A stretch of DNA of 6,747 bases from an uncultured Clostridium sp. GTDB lineage: Bacteria > Bacillota > Clostridia > TANB77 > CAG-508. A program made the position numbers and the translations under genes. Within the stretch, counting starts at the first letter, position 1. Every line of letters starts with the position of its first letter. Below, one piece after another: positions 1 to 5,729 of this stretch. The notes beneath the pieces were generated by a model. The model was not told the origin of the DNA. It ran no database searches and saw nothing but the letters and a program-made list of their open reading frames with translations. The stretch covers positions 1-6,747 of the forward strand of contig CAMSEX010000065.1 of the NCBI GenBank assembly GCA_947057875.1, given 5' to 3'.

Positions 1-26
1 AGTTCAGACGTGTGCTCTTCCGATCT
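1..26. other. Illumina TruSeq adapter remnant (not genomic)
   Basis: These 26 bases match the TruSeq read-2 adapter and end in GCTCTTCCGATCT. They are the reverse complement of 6703-6728 at the other end. The genome sequence starts at about 27. Translating across this junction on the minus strand adds the artefactual residues IGRAHV to the acyl-CoA ligase. Confidence 0.98.
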
Positions 27-1131
27 CTTGATAGGTATCAATTCCCAAATCATTTAAGCCTTTTTCCATTTTTGGATCAAAAGCTGCAGCACCTGCCACA
101 AACAATCTTAACTTTCCGCCAAGCGAACTATGAATATCTTTGAAAATACTTCTTCTTTTATCGATTCCAATTTTTCGCAAGAAATTGCTAATTTTCAAGC
201 CCATCTGCAATTTTTTCATTTTGCCTTGTTTTTCAACAGTTTTCATAACCGTTTTATACAGACTTTCAAAAAGCACTGGCACAGAAATCATAACACTTAC
301 TTGATATTCTCGAATGTTATCTGCAATATGTCTAATTCCTTCGCAATAAGTAATCGTAGCCCCCATAAAAACTGGATACAAAAAACCAACTGTACATTCA
401 TAGGTATGATGAAGTGGCAAAAAAGACAACAATGTATCGTTTTCACTCACATCAAAAACAGAGGCAATATCGTACACATTTGTCACAATATTTTTATGTG
501 ATAAGGAAACGGCTTTGCTTTTAGAAGTCGTTCCTGATGTGAATAGCATAATCGCCATTTTCTCATTGTCAATTGGCGCTTCGATAAAAGTTCTAGCACC
601 ATTGCGAATTAAATCACGCCCAATACCAATTAACTCCTTTTGTGAATAAACTTCGTCTGTGCTTTTTTCAGTATCCATGGAAATAAAAAACTTGATTTCA
701 CCGATTTTCTCTTTTCTTACTTTTTCCATAACGGCATCATATTTGCTCGAATAAAAAATCACTTCCGCCTTAGAACCTTCTATCAAATTTATAATTTCTA
801 TTTCAGGAAGTGAACGGTCTAATGGCACAATCACACCTGTTCCATTCACTGTTGCAAAATACGTTAGTGTCCATTCATAACGATTTTCTGAAATTACCGC
901 AATGCGTTTATCTTTTAATCCTAAACTTAGTAGCGCTGTACCTAAACAGTTAATTTCTTCGATATATTCACCATAAGTTTTCGTGCGAAATTCTCCTGCC
1001 TTTTCTGTTTTAAATTTGAAAGCTACATTATTTTGATACTTTTCTTCGGTTTGTTGCAATAACTCTTTTAAATTATTGATTTTTTCAACTTGGTACAATC
1101 TCTTACAACCTTTATAAATCTTTGTTCCCAT
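27..1131 (-). CDS. Long-chain acyl-CoA ligase (AMP-binding), 3' end missing
   Basis: This is an ATP-dependent acyl-CoA synthetase of the ANL superfamily: it adenylates a carboxylic acid and transfers the acyl group to CoA. About 368 genuine residues are visible of the 550-600 usual for the family. They include the phosphate-binding loop TSGTTSKSK (residues 198-206, followed by AVSLSH) and the LPLHHTYE motif (238-245). The sequence breaks after GIDTYQ, exactly where the family continues with GYGLTE, so the rest of the large domain and the C-terminal lid are lost to the contig end. The loop is atypical: usual Gly and Pro are both Ser. The ATG start is preceded by AAGGGAG (1138-1144, 6-nt spacing), which overlaps the restored TetR stop codon (1143-1145), so the two genes are probably translationally coupled. 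Seen: family motifs. Inferred: a long-chain fatty acid substrate. Confidence 0.93.
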
Positions 1132-1142
1132 TTTTCTCTCCC

Positions 1143-1704
1143 TTATCTTAATTTGTCAAGCAAATTTCTCTCATATTCTTGATACAGCGTATCCACCTCA
1201 AAATCGCCAACTTTTCTTTTATAAATTAAGGTCGAACACGTCAACGAAAAAATTTCACAAGCCAATAGCTCCGCATTTCCTTTTTTGATGTCTCCATTTT
1301 GCATGCCGCTCTTCTAAAATATTTTCAATCACTTTTATGTACTCCATAACTTTTTCTTTACAAAGCACATTTCGCTTCTCATTTCCCCAAACTTGGCTCA
1401 TAACAATCGTTAAAACATTTTCATATTTTTTAATTCCTTTTAGCTGAATCAGCACAATCGCTTTTAACTTATCAATTGTGGTAGCACATTTAGAAGTTTT
1501 GATTTCAATGCTCATTTTCAAAAGTTTCATGCCTTCTTCTACCAAAAAATTAAAAATCTCTTCTTTGCTCGAAAAATGATAATATAAAGTTCCTTTCGCC
1601 ACACCAACCGTTGCTGTAATTTCTTCGATACTGGTTGCTTCATAACCCTTTTCAGAAAACAATTTCATAGAAGTTTCAAATATTTTTCGCTTTGTTTTTT
1701 TCAC
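1143..1704 (-). pseudogene. TetR/AcrR-family regulator, frameshifted near 1308
   Basis: A one-component repressor type. The N-terminal helix-turn-helix is clear: SIEEITATVGVAKGTLYYHFSSKEEIF at about residues 25-51. The best start is GTG at 1704, with AGGAGAGG 4 nt upstream (1709-1716) and 13 nt after the exporter stop. An in-frame TTG at 1728 overlaps the exporter gene and has no SD. The frame stays normal to residue 132 (ILEE, ending at 1309). It then runs into 17 unrelated residues and stops at 1255. Removing one base at about 1308 joins it to an open frame beginning GMQNGDIKKGNAELL and ending LLDKLR, with its stop at 1143-1145. This gives 186 residues, the normal TetR length, with the stop 11 nt before the ligase start. 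The break is therefore one extra base in the ligand-binding/dimerisation domain, either a real mutation or a sequence error. Likely role: autoregulation of this operon, inferred from position only. Confidence 0.88.
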
Positions 1705-1717
1705 GCTTCCTCTCCTT

Positions 1718-2563
1718 TTATAAAACAAATCCTACGGCTTCTAATAGAATTCCACATAAAACTCCAATCAAATATAATATGGAAACTATTTTCAAATTTT
1801 CTTTTGCATTCTGATTTTCTTTGACAAGAACAATTAAGCCAACACCCGCTCCCACAAGAAGTCCTGCTATCATCGTCCCTGCTGAAATCACCTCATCAAT
1901 GCATAATTTAGCAATCATAACAGAAGCTGCGCAATTTGGAATAAGCCCAATCAATCCCGCTAAAATCGGTCCTAAAATCGTTCTATTTTTTAGCAAGCCT
2001 ATAATGGCTTCTTCTCCCACAAAATGAATGATACTATTTAAAATCAAATTCATCACAAAAATAAAAAGTGTAATATGGATGGTATGTTTTAGCACAGATT
2101 TCAAAATTCCCTCTTCGCAATGACAATGTGCCTGCTCACACAAATGTGAAATCTCGTTTTGCATTTGCGTTCCTTTGCGCCAAATCAAATCAATCATAAT
2201 TCCTGCTATCATTCCAATGACTACTTTAAGGAAAAGCACTTTCAAAATCACTGACACCGAAACTGCTTCTGACAAGAAAACGGGTATCATTTCATCTGAA
2301 GTTGATAAATAAACTGCCATTAAAGTGCCAAGCGTAATGACACGTCCACAATACAAATTCGTGGCTGAAACAGAAAAACCGCATTGTGGAAAAGCACCCA
2401 AAACACTTCCAATAACTGGTCCCCATTTTCCTGACTGTTTCATATGCTCTTTATGTCTATCTGACATTTTATGTTCCAAATATTCCATCAGCCAATAAGT
2501 CACAAATAAGAACGGTATTAACTTGATACTATCTAGCACAGCCTCTTCTAAAACTTCTAACAT
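1718..2563 (-). CDS. Putative manganese / heavy-metal exporter (ArsP_2-like permease)
   Basis: A 281-residue polytopic inner-membrane protein resembling the firmicute 'putative manganese transporter' family (ArsP_2, DUF2899-like). It shows an internal two-fold duplication. The first half has the motif PQCGFS (59-64), then GRVITLGTLMAVYLSTSDE. The second half has PNCAAS (209-214), then VISAGTMIAGLLVGAGVG. Between them is a loop rich in metal-ligand residues, HLCEQAHCHC (His140, Cys142, His146, Cys147, His148, Cys149), consistent with metal binding. There are about 8-10 hydrophobic segments. The ATG is preceded by AGAGG (2569-2573) at 5-nt spacing, and the gene follows the DUF4321 gene by 21 nt. 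Homologues elsewhere are sometimes linked to Mn-sensing riboswitches. I see no such riboswitch here: the leader from the mapped promoter is only about 35 nt and precedes the DUF4321 gene. The exact substrate is inferred from the family, not shown by the sequence. Confidence 0.85.
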   Translation of the reverse strand: MLEVLEEAVLDSIKLIPFLFVTYWLMEYLEHKMSDRHKEHMKQSGKWGPVIGSVLGAFPQCGFSVSATNLYCGRVITLGTLMAVYLSTSDEMIPVFLSEAVSVSVILKVLFLKVVIGMIAGIMIDLIWRKGTQMQNEISHLCEQAHCHCEEGILKSVLKHTIHITLFIFVMNLILNSIIHFVGEEAIIGLLKNRTILGPILAGLIGLIPNCAASVMIAKLCIDEVISAGTMIAGLLVGAGVGLIVLVKENQNAKENLKIVSILYLIGVLCGILLEAVGFVL

Positions 2564-2584
2564 ACCAACCTCTACTTTTCCAAT

Positions 2585-2842
2585 TTACATTTTACGATAC
2601 ATAAAGAGCGCAATGGCAATTCCAATAATACTTGCAATATTAATTTTTACCATAAACCCAAATGTAATTTTTAAAATGCTCAAATCTAAAACAAGGGGAC
2701 TTTCTAGCCCAAAATTCTGTCCAAACCCAAGCCACCAAAGCCAATCTACTTTAGATGCTAAATCGCCTAATAGCCCACCAATTACCAATCCTGACAAAAT
2801 AAAAATGAGCAAAATCCAAAAACTTTTATCTCTTGTAGCCAT
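2585..2842 (-). CDS. DUF4321 small membrane protein
   Basis: An 85-residue protein with two hydrophobic segments (about 8-28 and 58-82). Between them is the family-like stretch FGLESPLVLDLSILKITFGFMVKINIASIIGIAIAL. Its length, two-helix layout and the SPLVLDL...KITFG...INIASI signature fit DUF4321, a family of unknown function found in Firmicutes. The ATG at 2842 has an excellent SD, AGGAGGAG (2846-2853), at 3-nt spacing. It is the first gene after the promoter at 2884-2912 and leads the metal exporter by 21 nt, so co-expression is likely. No catalytic residues are visible. I infer an inner-membrane location with a short cytoplasmic tail (MYRKM). Confidence 0.85.
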   Translation of the reverse strand: MATRDKSFWILLIFILSGLVIGGLLGDLASKVDWLWWLGFGQNFGLESPLVLDLSILKITFGFMVKINIASIIGIAIALFMYRKM

Positions 2843-2883
2843 TTTCTCCTCCTACTATTTCTTCGTTTGTTTTATTTTTTTCT

Positions 2884-2912
2884 ATTATATACGTTATCAA
2901 TTAAATTTTCAA
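2884..2912 (-). promoter_or_regulatory. Sigma-A promoter of the DUF4321-exporter-TetR-ligase operon
   Basis: Minus strand: -35 TTGAAA (2912-2907), 17-nt spacer, -10 TATAAT (2889-2884). Transcription is predicted to start near 2877, about 35 nt before the DUF4321 ATG. The near-consensus boxes and the position ahead of the first gene make this the likely operon promoter. Confidence 0.8.
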
Positions 2913-2940
2913 GTGTTTTTGAAAGAAACTTTTAGAAGTT
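2907..2940. promoter_or_regulatory. Two dyads over and upstream of the operon promoter (candidate operator)
   Basis: Plus strand TTTCAA-N6-TTGAAA (2907-2924) is an 18-bp palindrome whose left arm is exactly the -35 box of the operon promoter. Two bases further lies AACTT-N4-AAGTT (2927-2940). A protein bound to the first dyad would block RNA polymerase. The operon's own TetR protein is the obvious candidate, but this is inferred from position; no matching TetR operator is known to me. Confidence 0.4.
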
Positions 2941-2983
2941 GTTATTATTTATTATAATATTTTATCTTTTTTTGCATAAACTA

Positions 2984-3012
2984 TTGATTATTAACTTAAT
3001 TTATAGTATAAT
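2984..3012 (+). promoter_or_regulatory. Plus-strand promoter-like sequence
   Basis: TTGATT (2984-2989), 17-nt spacer, TATAAT (3007-3012), with a predicted start near 3019. No plus-strand gene follows. The transcript would begin with the hairpin at 3034-3073 and run antisense to the nuclease-like ORF. In DNA this AT-rich, promoter look-alikes occur by chance, so confidence is limited. Confidence 0.35.
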
Positions 3013-3033
3013 TAAATTAATAATATATTATTA

Positions 3034-3073
3034 GAAGGTCGATTGAGAACCTCAAGGTTCGCAGTTGACCTTC
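3034..3073. repeat. 40-nt near-perfect hairpin after the nuclease-like ORF
   Basis: The arms are GAAGGTC/GACCTTC (7 bp), then GATTG/CAGTT (5 bp including G-T wobbles), an A-G mismatch, and GAACC/GGTTC (5 bp) closed by a TCAA loop. It begins 2 nt after the TGA stop of the minus-strand ORF, where a terminator would be expected. No clean T-run follows on either strand: the minus side continues TAATAATATATTATT (14 of these bases form a perfect palindrome, 3019-3032), and the plus side continues ACTCATTTTCTC. It could be a weak terminator, an mRNA 3'-end stabiliser, or part of a plus-strand RNA. Confidence 0.7.
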
Positions 3074-3075
3074 AC

Positions 3076-3561
3076 TCATTTTCTCTTATATACTTTTATG
3101 ATATTATTATTCTGTATTAGCATTATCTTATTTAACCATAGATAATGTTTTGAATTATATATATTTTTTATTTGTCTATACACTTCTTCAACACTAAATT
3201 TTGCATTTGTTACATCTACTGCAAAATTATTTGACTGCTTTTCCTTACCTTTTAAATTGCCTTGTATTGTATATTTACCACCACCAGTTATTTCTTTTAA
3301 ATCAAATTTTTCTCCATTAATAATATAATCTGGAGTTTTTATTCCAAACGGCTTATTTATTCTCGGTATAATACTAATCTTACCTCCAATTGCTTGTCCC
3401 AATAATTTTGCTACTTCTATTTCTCTTTCTGTTGGTTGTAATATTATATGTTTCCCATTAACAATATATTTGGTACCGTCTTCAGCTATAAAATATTTTT
3501 GTTTCTTTAATTGATATTTCTTTTTATTAATATATTGATCTGTTACATCTTCATATTCCAA
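3076..3561 (-). CDS. Orphan CdiA-CT-like / PD-(D/E)xK nuclease toxin module
   Basis: A 161-residue ORF resembling the C-terminal nuclease modules found on CdiA-type and other polymorphic toxins and on some phage head proteins. A short pre-domain (AEDGTKYIVNGKHI, 26-39) leads into EREIEVAKLLG (45-55), then PRINKPFGIKTPDY (66-79) and GEKFDLKEI (83-91). P77-D78 followed by D87-L88-K89 fits a PD-(D/E)xK nuclease core with Glu47 or Glu49 upstream, so the catalytic residues appear intact. There is no secretion or delivery domain and no immunity gene beside it. The start is TTG with AAGGA at 6-nt spacing (3568-3572). The frame stays open upstream to a TAG at about 3634 without an ATG, so this may be the surviving tip of a longer gene. 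Neighbours are unrelated housekeeping-type genes, suggesting horizontal acquisition. Family call moderately sure; toxin versus phage origin unresolved. Confidence 0.65.
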   Translation of the reverse strand: MEYEDVTDQYINKKKYQLKKQKYFIAEDGTKYIVNGKHIILQPTEREIEVAKLLGQAIGGKISIIPRINKPFGIKTPDYIINGEKFDLKEITGGGKYTIQGNLKGKEKQSNNFAVDVTNAKFSVEEVYRQIKNIYNSKHYLWLNKIMLIQNNNIIKVYKRK

Positions 3562-3583
3562 ATTTATTCCTTCTTTTGCACCG

Positions 3584-3612
3584 ATTATACCACTTTTTAC
3601 AACACTTGTCGA
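3584..3612 (-). promoter_or_regulatory. Promoter-like sequence before the nuclease-like ORF
   Basis: Minus strand: TCGACA (3612-3607), 17-nt spacer, TATAAT (3589-3584), predicted start near 3577. This is just ahead of the AAGGA site and TTG start of the nuclease-like ORF. If real, the ORF is an independent short gene rather than a dead fragment. It lies in a stretch that is also open in the ORF's frame, so it could be chance. Confidence 0.45.
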
Positions 3613-3640
3613 TACTTTTGTAGTTTTTATCTAGGTAGCC

Positions 3641-3657
3641 GCATAAAATTTTTATGC
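3641..3657. repeat. 17-nt palindrome GCATAAAA-T-TTTTATGC
   Basis: A perfect 8-bp inverted repeat around one central base, between the TAG that closes the nuclease frame upstream and the terminator-like hairpin at 3666-3707. There is no gene in 3562-3705. This palindrome, the terminator-like hairpin and the promoter-like boxes are all that I see there. Confidence 0.5.
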
Positions 3658-3665
3658 CAATACTA

Positions 3666-3707
3666 CAGCCACAATTAATCCCTCAAATTAATTGCGGCTG
3701 CTTTTTT
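3666..3707 (+). terminator. Rho-independent terminator, best oriented for plus strand
   Basis: Stem CAGCCACAATTAAT (3666-3679) pairs with ATTAATTGCGGCTG (3687-3700) with one A-C mismatch and a 7-nt loop. It is followed by C and six T on the plus strand (3702-3707). It lies directly against the stop codon of the minus-strand ytvI-like gene, so it may also end that transcript, but the minus side has only TAGTATT after the stem. The stronger orientation is towards a plus-strand transcript. Confidence 0.7.
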
Positions 3708-4785
3708 ACTCTTCTAATATCGATTTTACAATTCCCTTATCAATTGTGTTTTCAAAAATATTTTTTAGAATAATCAGCACAATTGGTCCGATTAACATTC
3801 CCATAACGCCCATTATTTTAAAACCTGTGTACATCGCAATCAAGGTAAACAGTGGATGAATTCCAATTTTGCTACTAATAATTTTTGGTTCCAAAAATTG
3901 CCTGACAACAGATGTAAAAATGTATAATCCCAAAATCGAAAAACCAACTGTATATTCCTGATTTAAAAACAAAACAATGCACCATGGTATCATCACAGTT
4001 CCAGAACCCAAAATTGGCAGAGCATCCACAAACCCAATAAAAAGTGCCATCAAAAGCGGATACCCAACATTCATACCCATTAAATAAAAAATATTGAGCC
4101 CCATCAAAACAATCACAAATGAAATGCCAATGAGTATAATTTCCGCTTTCAAGTAGTCACCTAGCGACTTTGTGATTTTTTCTACTGTTGTCGAAACTTT
4201 TCCTAAAATTTTCTTTGGCACATGATGCTCCATTCTGTCCCAAATATAGATTTTGTCAGAAGTAATAAAATACGTACCTAAAATCGTAATAACTATATAA
4301 ATCAAAATTGTGGGAATTGATTTTAGATTTTCTAAAAAATTGGTTAACATATTTTTCAGAAATTCGCCCATTTTGCTAAGCACATCTTCCGAAGATTTTT
4401 GGATAATTTGCCTAACATCGTCTGATAAAGAAATTTTATCCATATTCATACTTTTGATTATCGAATTTACCCACTCAATTGCCTTTTCCAAATATGTATT
4501 CAAGGCACTAAGCAAATTAGTACTCTCGGAAATCAAGGCAAAAGTTCCCCAAGCAATCAATCCCAAAAGTATCAAAAAAACTGTAACAAGCACCAGTACA
4601 CTACTGGTTTTTCTACTAAAATCCGTTTTTTTATGAAGCCATTTTATGACTGGTTCTACTAAAAGTGAAATCACATAGGCAATTAAAAAAGGAATGTAAA
4701 ACATAAAAAGTTTACTTGCCAAAATTAAAACTAAAATGATTACTACTAACAAACCAACTTTTTTTACAATTGTCATACCTTCCAA
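3706..4785 (-). CDS. ytvI: YtvI-like AI-2E family membrane protein (sporulation-associated)
   Basis: A 359-residue polytopic membrane protein of the AI-2E/PerM (UPF0118) family. Hydrophobic segments lie at about 8-47, 61-85, a pair at 157-175 and 216-236, and four or five more to the C-terminus. The soluble insert at about 90-155 is typical. Family motifs are DALPILG (254-260) with the following GTVMIPW, and RQFLEPKIISSKIGIHPL (295-312) before LFTLIAMYTGFKIMGVMGMLIGPI. These match the sporulation membrane protein YtvI more closely than other AI-2E members. The molecular role of YtvI is not settled. The start is TTG at 4785 with AAGGGG (4795-4800) at 9 nt. The ATG at 4776 has GGAAGG only 1 nt away, which is too close. 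It follows the CBS gene by 22 nt, so the two are probably co-transcribed. Family certain; YtvI assignment likely. Confidence 0.88.
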   Translation of the reverse strand: MEGMTIVKKVGLLVVIILVLILASKLFMFYIPFLIAYVISLLVEPVIKWLHKKTDFSRKTSSVLVLVTVFLILLGLIAWGTFALISESTNLLSALNTYLEKAIEWVNSIIKSMNMDKISLSDDVRQIIQKSSEDVLSKMGEFLKNMLTNFLENLKSIPTILIYIVITILGTYFITSDKIYIWDRMEHHVPKKILGKVSTTVEKITKSLGDYLKAEIILIGISFVIVLMGLNIFYLMGMNVGYPLLMALFIGFVDALPILGSGTVMIPWCIVLFLNQEYTVGFSILGLYIFTSVVRQFLEPKIISSKIGIHPLFTLIAMYTGFKIMGVMGMLIGPIVLIILKNIFENTIDKGIVKSILEE

Positions 4786-4807
4786 TTTTAACAGCCCCTT
4801 TCTGACT

Positions 4808-5242
4808 TTACTGATTTTGCTGACTACAAATGCATTCCATCGTATCTCCCACTTCTTGTGGTTGTACTTTTTGATTTTGCGCTAAATCGCCAATTGTCAG
4901 CATGCCAACAATTTGATTGTTTTCAATTACTGGCAATCTTCTAATTTGATTCTGAGACATCGTTTGTGTCGCATCCTCCAATTCTGTATCTGGTGTTGTT
5001 TTAATCACTTTTGTTGTCATAATATCAGATGCTTTTGTTTGGTTACAATTTTTGTTATTCGCGATACATCTTGTAATAATGTCCCTATCTGTTACAAATC
5101 CAATCACATGATTTTCTTGATTGCAAATCGGAACACAACCAACATTATTTTGCTCCATCAATTTTGCAATTTCTTGCAAATTCGTATCAGAAGTAGCCCT
5201 CACTACTTTTTTACACATACATTCTTTTACTCTCATTTTCAT
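4808..5242 (-). CDS. Two-CBS-domain protein
   Basis: A 144-residue cytoplasmic protein made almost entirely of a Bateman module. CBS1 is about residues 4-60 (VKECMCKKVVRATSDTNLQEIAKLM ... GFVTDRDII). CBS2 is about 72-122 (ASDIMTTKVIKTTPDTELEDA ... RRLPVIENNQIVGMLTIGDLA). Each ends with the expected small-residue/Asp motif (TDRD, TIGD) that contacts ribose or phosphate of adenine nucleotides. Stand-alone pairs of this kind are usually energy- or redox-linked sensors or stress proteins; the ligand and partner cannot be read here. Cysteines are unusually frequent (C8, C10, C36, C40, C59, C66, C137, C139). ATGs at 5242 and 5236 are both usable: AGGAAG precedes the first and GAGGA the second, so the start is uncertain by two codons. 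It sits just upstream of the YtvI-like gene. Confidence 0.92.
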   Translation of the reverse strand: MKMRVKECMCKKVVRATSDTNLQEIAKLMEQNNVGCVPICNQENHVIGFVTDRDIITRCIANNKNCNQTKASDIMTTKVIKTTPDTELEDATQTMSQNQIRRLPVIENNQIVGMLTIGDLAQNQKVQPQEVGDTMECICSQQNQ

Positions 5243-5294
5243 TCCTCACTTCCTAATTCTATAAACAATATTTAATATGTGCAAATTTTCGCGA

Positions 5295-5323
5295 ATTATA
5301 CCTTTTTATCAAAATTAAAAATA
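5295..5323 (-). promoter_or_regulatory. Weak promoter candidate for CBS-ytvI unit
   Basis: A consensus -10 TATAAT (5300-5295) lies about 50 nt before the CBS start. The -35 position at 17 nt falls on an A/T run at the base of the large hairpin and does not resemble TTGACA. A TTCGCGAA palindrome (5288-5295) sits just at or before the predicted start site and might bind a regulator. Confidence 0.35.
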
Positions 5324-5377
5324 GAGAACATATTTATTACTTTTTGCTTAAAAATAATAAATATACCCTCTATTTTT
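5317..5377. terminator. 61-nt three-tier hairpin, probable bidirectional terminator
   Basis: Outer arms AAAAATAGAG (5317-5326) and CTCTATTTTT (5368-5377) pair perfectly over 10 bp. After a 3/3 internal loop, ATATTTATTA (5330-5339) pairs with TAATAAATAT (5355-5364), and TTTTT (5341-5345) can pair with AAAAA (5350-5354) around GCTT. Both strands leave the stem in a T-rich run. It lies about 25 nt after the stop of the coiled-coil ORF and upstream of the CBS gene, so it probably separates the two transcripts. It is longer and poorer in GC than an ordinary terminator. Confidence 0.6.
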
Positions 5378-5401
5378 TATGAATTTTACTGTTTTAGAAT
5401 T

Positions 5402-5593
5402 TTAACTTCTTTCTAAGCTCGAAATTCTTTTTTCATGATTAAAAATCTTGATTTCACTTCTTTCCATTCGTGCATCCAACTTATGTATCTTCTCAGATTT
5501 TTCTTTATTTTTGTCTAATTCCAAAAGAACTGCATCATACATCATGTCAATCTTTTTGCCATACTCTGTTTCAAATAAAAATTGCTTGTCCAA
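5402..5593 (-). CDS. Small coiled-coil protein, start uncertain
   Basis: At least 63 residues, highly charged and heptad-like, with no membrane segment: FETEYGKKIDMMYDAVLLELDKNKEK, then KIHKLDARMERSEIKIFNHEKRISSLE. The layout resembles small firmicute proteins of unknown function that end in a coiled coil with a 'LExRxxxHExRIxxLE' type pattern; I do not recognise a named family. The TTG at 5593 lacks an SD. The frame continues upstream through coding-like sequence (NKEELKREIKQLERTI) to 5641, where it meets a strong SD (AAGGAAGG, 5649-5656). The codon at the right distance is AAT, and no ATG, GTG or TTG lies between. Either a rare start is used, or a base change or small deletion has removed the start. 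A consensus-like promoter sits at 5671-5699. The gene may therefore be freshly broken, or the assembly may be wrong here. Confidence 0.6.
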   Translation of the reverse strand: MDKQFLFETEYGKKIDMMYDAVLLELDKNKEKSEKIHKLDARMERSEIKIFNHEKRISSLERS

Positions 5594-5631
5594 TATGGTT
5601 CTTTCAAGTTGCTTTATTTCCCTTTTTAATT

Positions 5632-5659
5632 CTTCCTTATTCTCACCACCTTCCTTATT
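5632..5659 (-). repeat. 10-bp direct repeat AATAAGGAAG, period 18
   Basis: On the minus strand AATAAGGAAG occurs at 5659-5650 and again at 5641-5632, separated by GTGGTGAG. The first copy supplies the SD of the coiled-coil ORF; the second is its first in-frame codons. Slippage between the copies could explain the missing start codon. Confidence 0.65.
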
Positions 5660-5670
5660 AAATTGAAATT

Positions 5671-5699
5671 ATTTTAACACAAATATATTCTAATTGCAA
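5671..5699 (-). promoter_or_regulatory. Promoter of coiled-coil ORF (extended -10)
   Basis: Minus strand: -35 TTGCAA (5699-5694), 17-nt spacer, TAAAAT (5676-5671) with an upstream TG giving an extended -10. Predicted start is near 5664, only a few bases before the SD at 5649-5656. Confidence 0.65.
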
Positions 5700-5729
5700 G
5701 CTTTATTTTTCTTTTCTACTTCTAAAAAA

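Noticed and set aside
130..501. Plus-strand open frame of 123 codons
   Set aside because: It lies wholly opposite the acyl-CoA ligase, whose motifs are clear, and has no SD or recognisable domain. The same applies to the plus-strand frames at 1821-2027, 4310-4636, 4913-5275 and 6061-6351.
1301..1315. Adapter-like GAAGAGCG at the TetR frameshift (minus strand)
   Set aside because: Only 8 bases match an adapter, and GAA GAG encodes the Glu-Glu expected in the protein, so chance similarity is more likely than a chimeric join.
2843..2880. Manganese (yybP-ykoY) riboswitch ahead of the exporter operon
   Set aside because: The leader from the predicted start to the first ATG is only about 35 nt and shows none of the paired elements of that riboswitch.
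2523..2957. Plus-strand 144-codon frame
   Set aside because: Runs opposite the DUF4321 gene and into the AT-rich promoter region. The composition is that of an antisense shadow, and it has no SD.
3607..3613. Single 0A-box-like TGTCGAT over the promoter-like -35 of the nuclease ORF
   Set aside because: One imperfect copy only, in a region of uncertain promoter status. It is not comparable to the tandem pair at 5729-5745.
4189..4195. Perfect 0A box TGTCGAA on the plus strand
   Set aside because: It lies deep inside the YtvI-like coding region, far from any promoter, so it is expected by chance.
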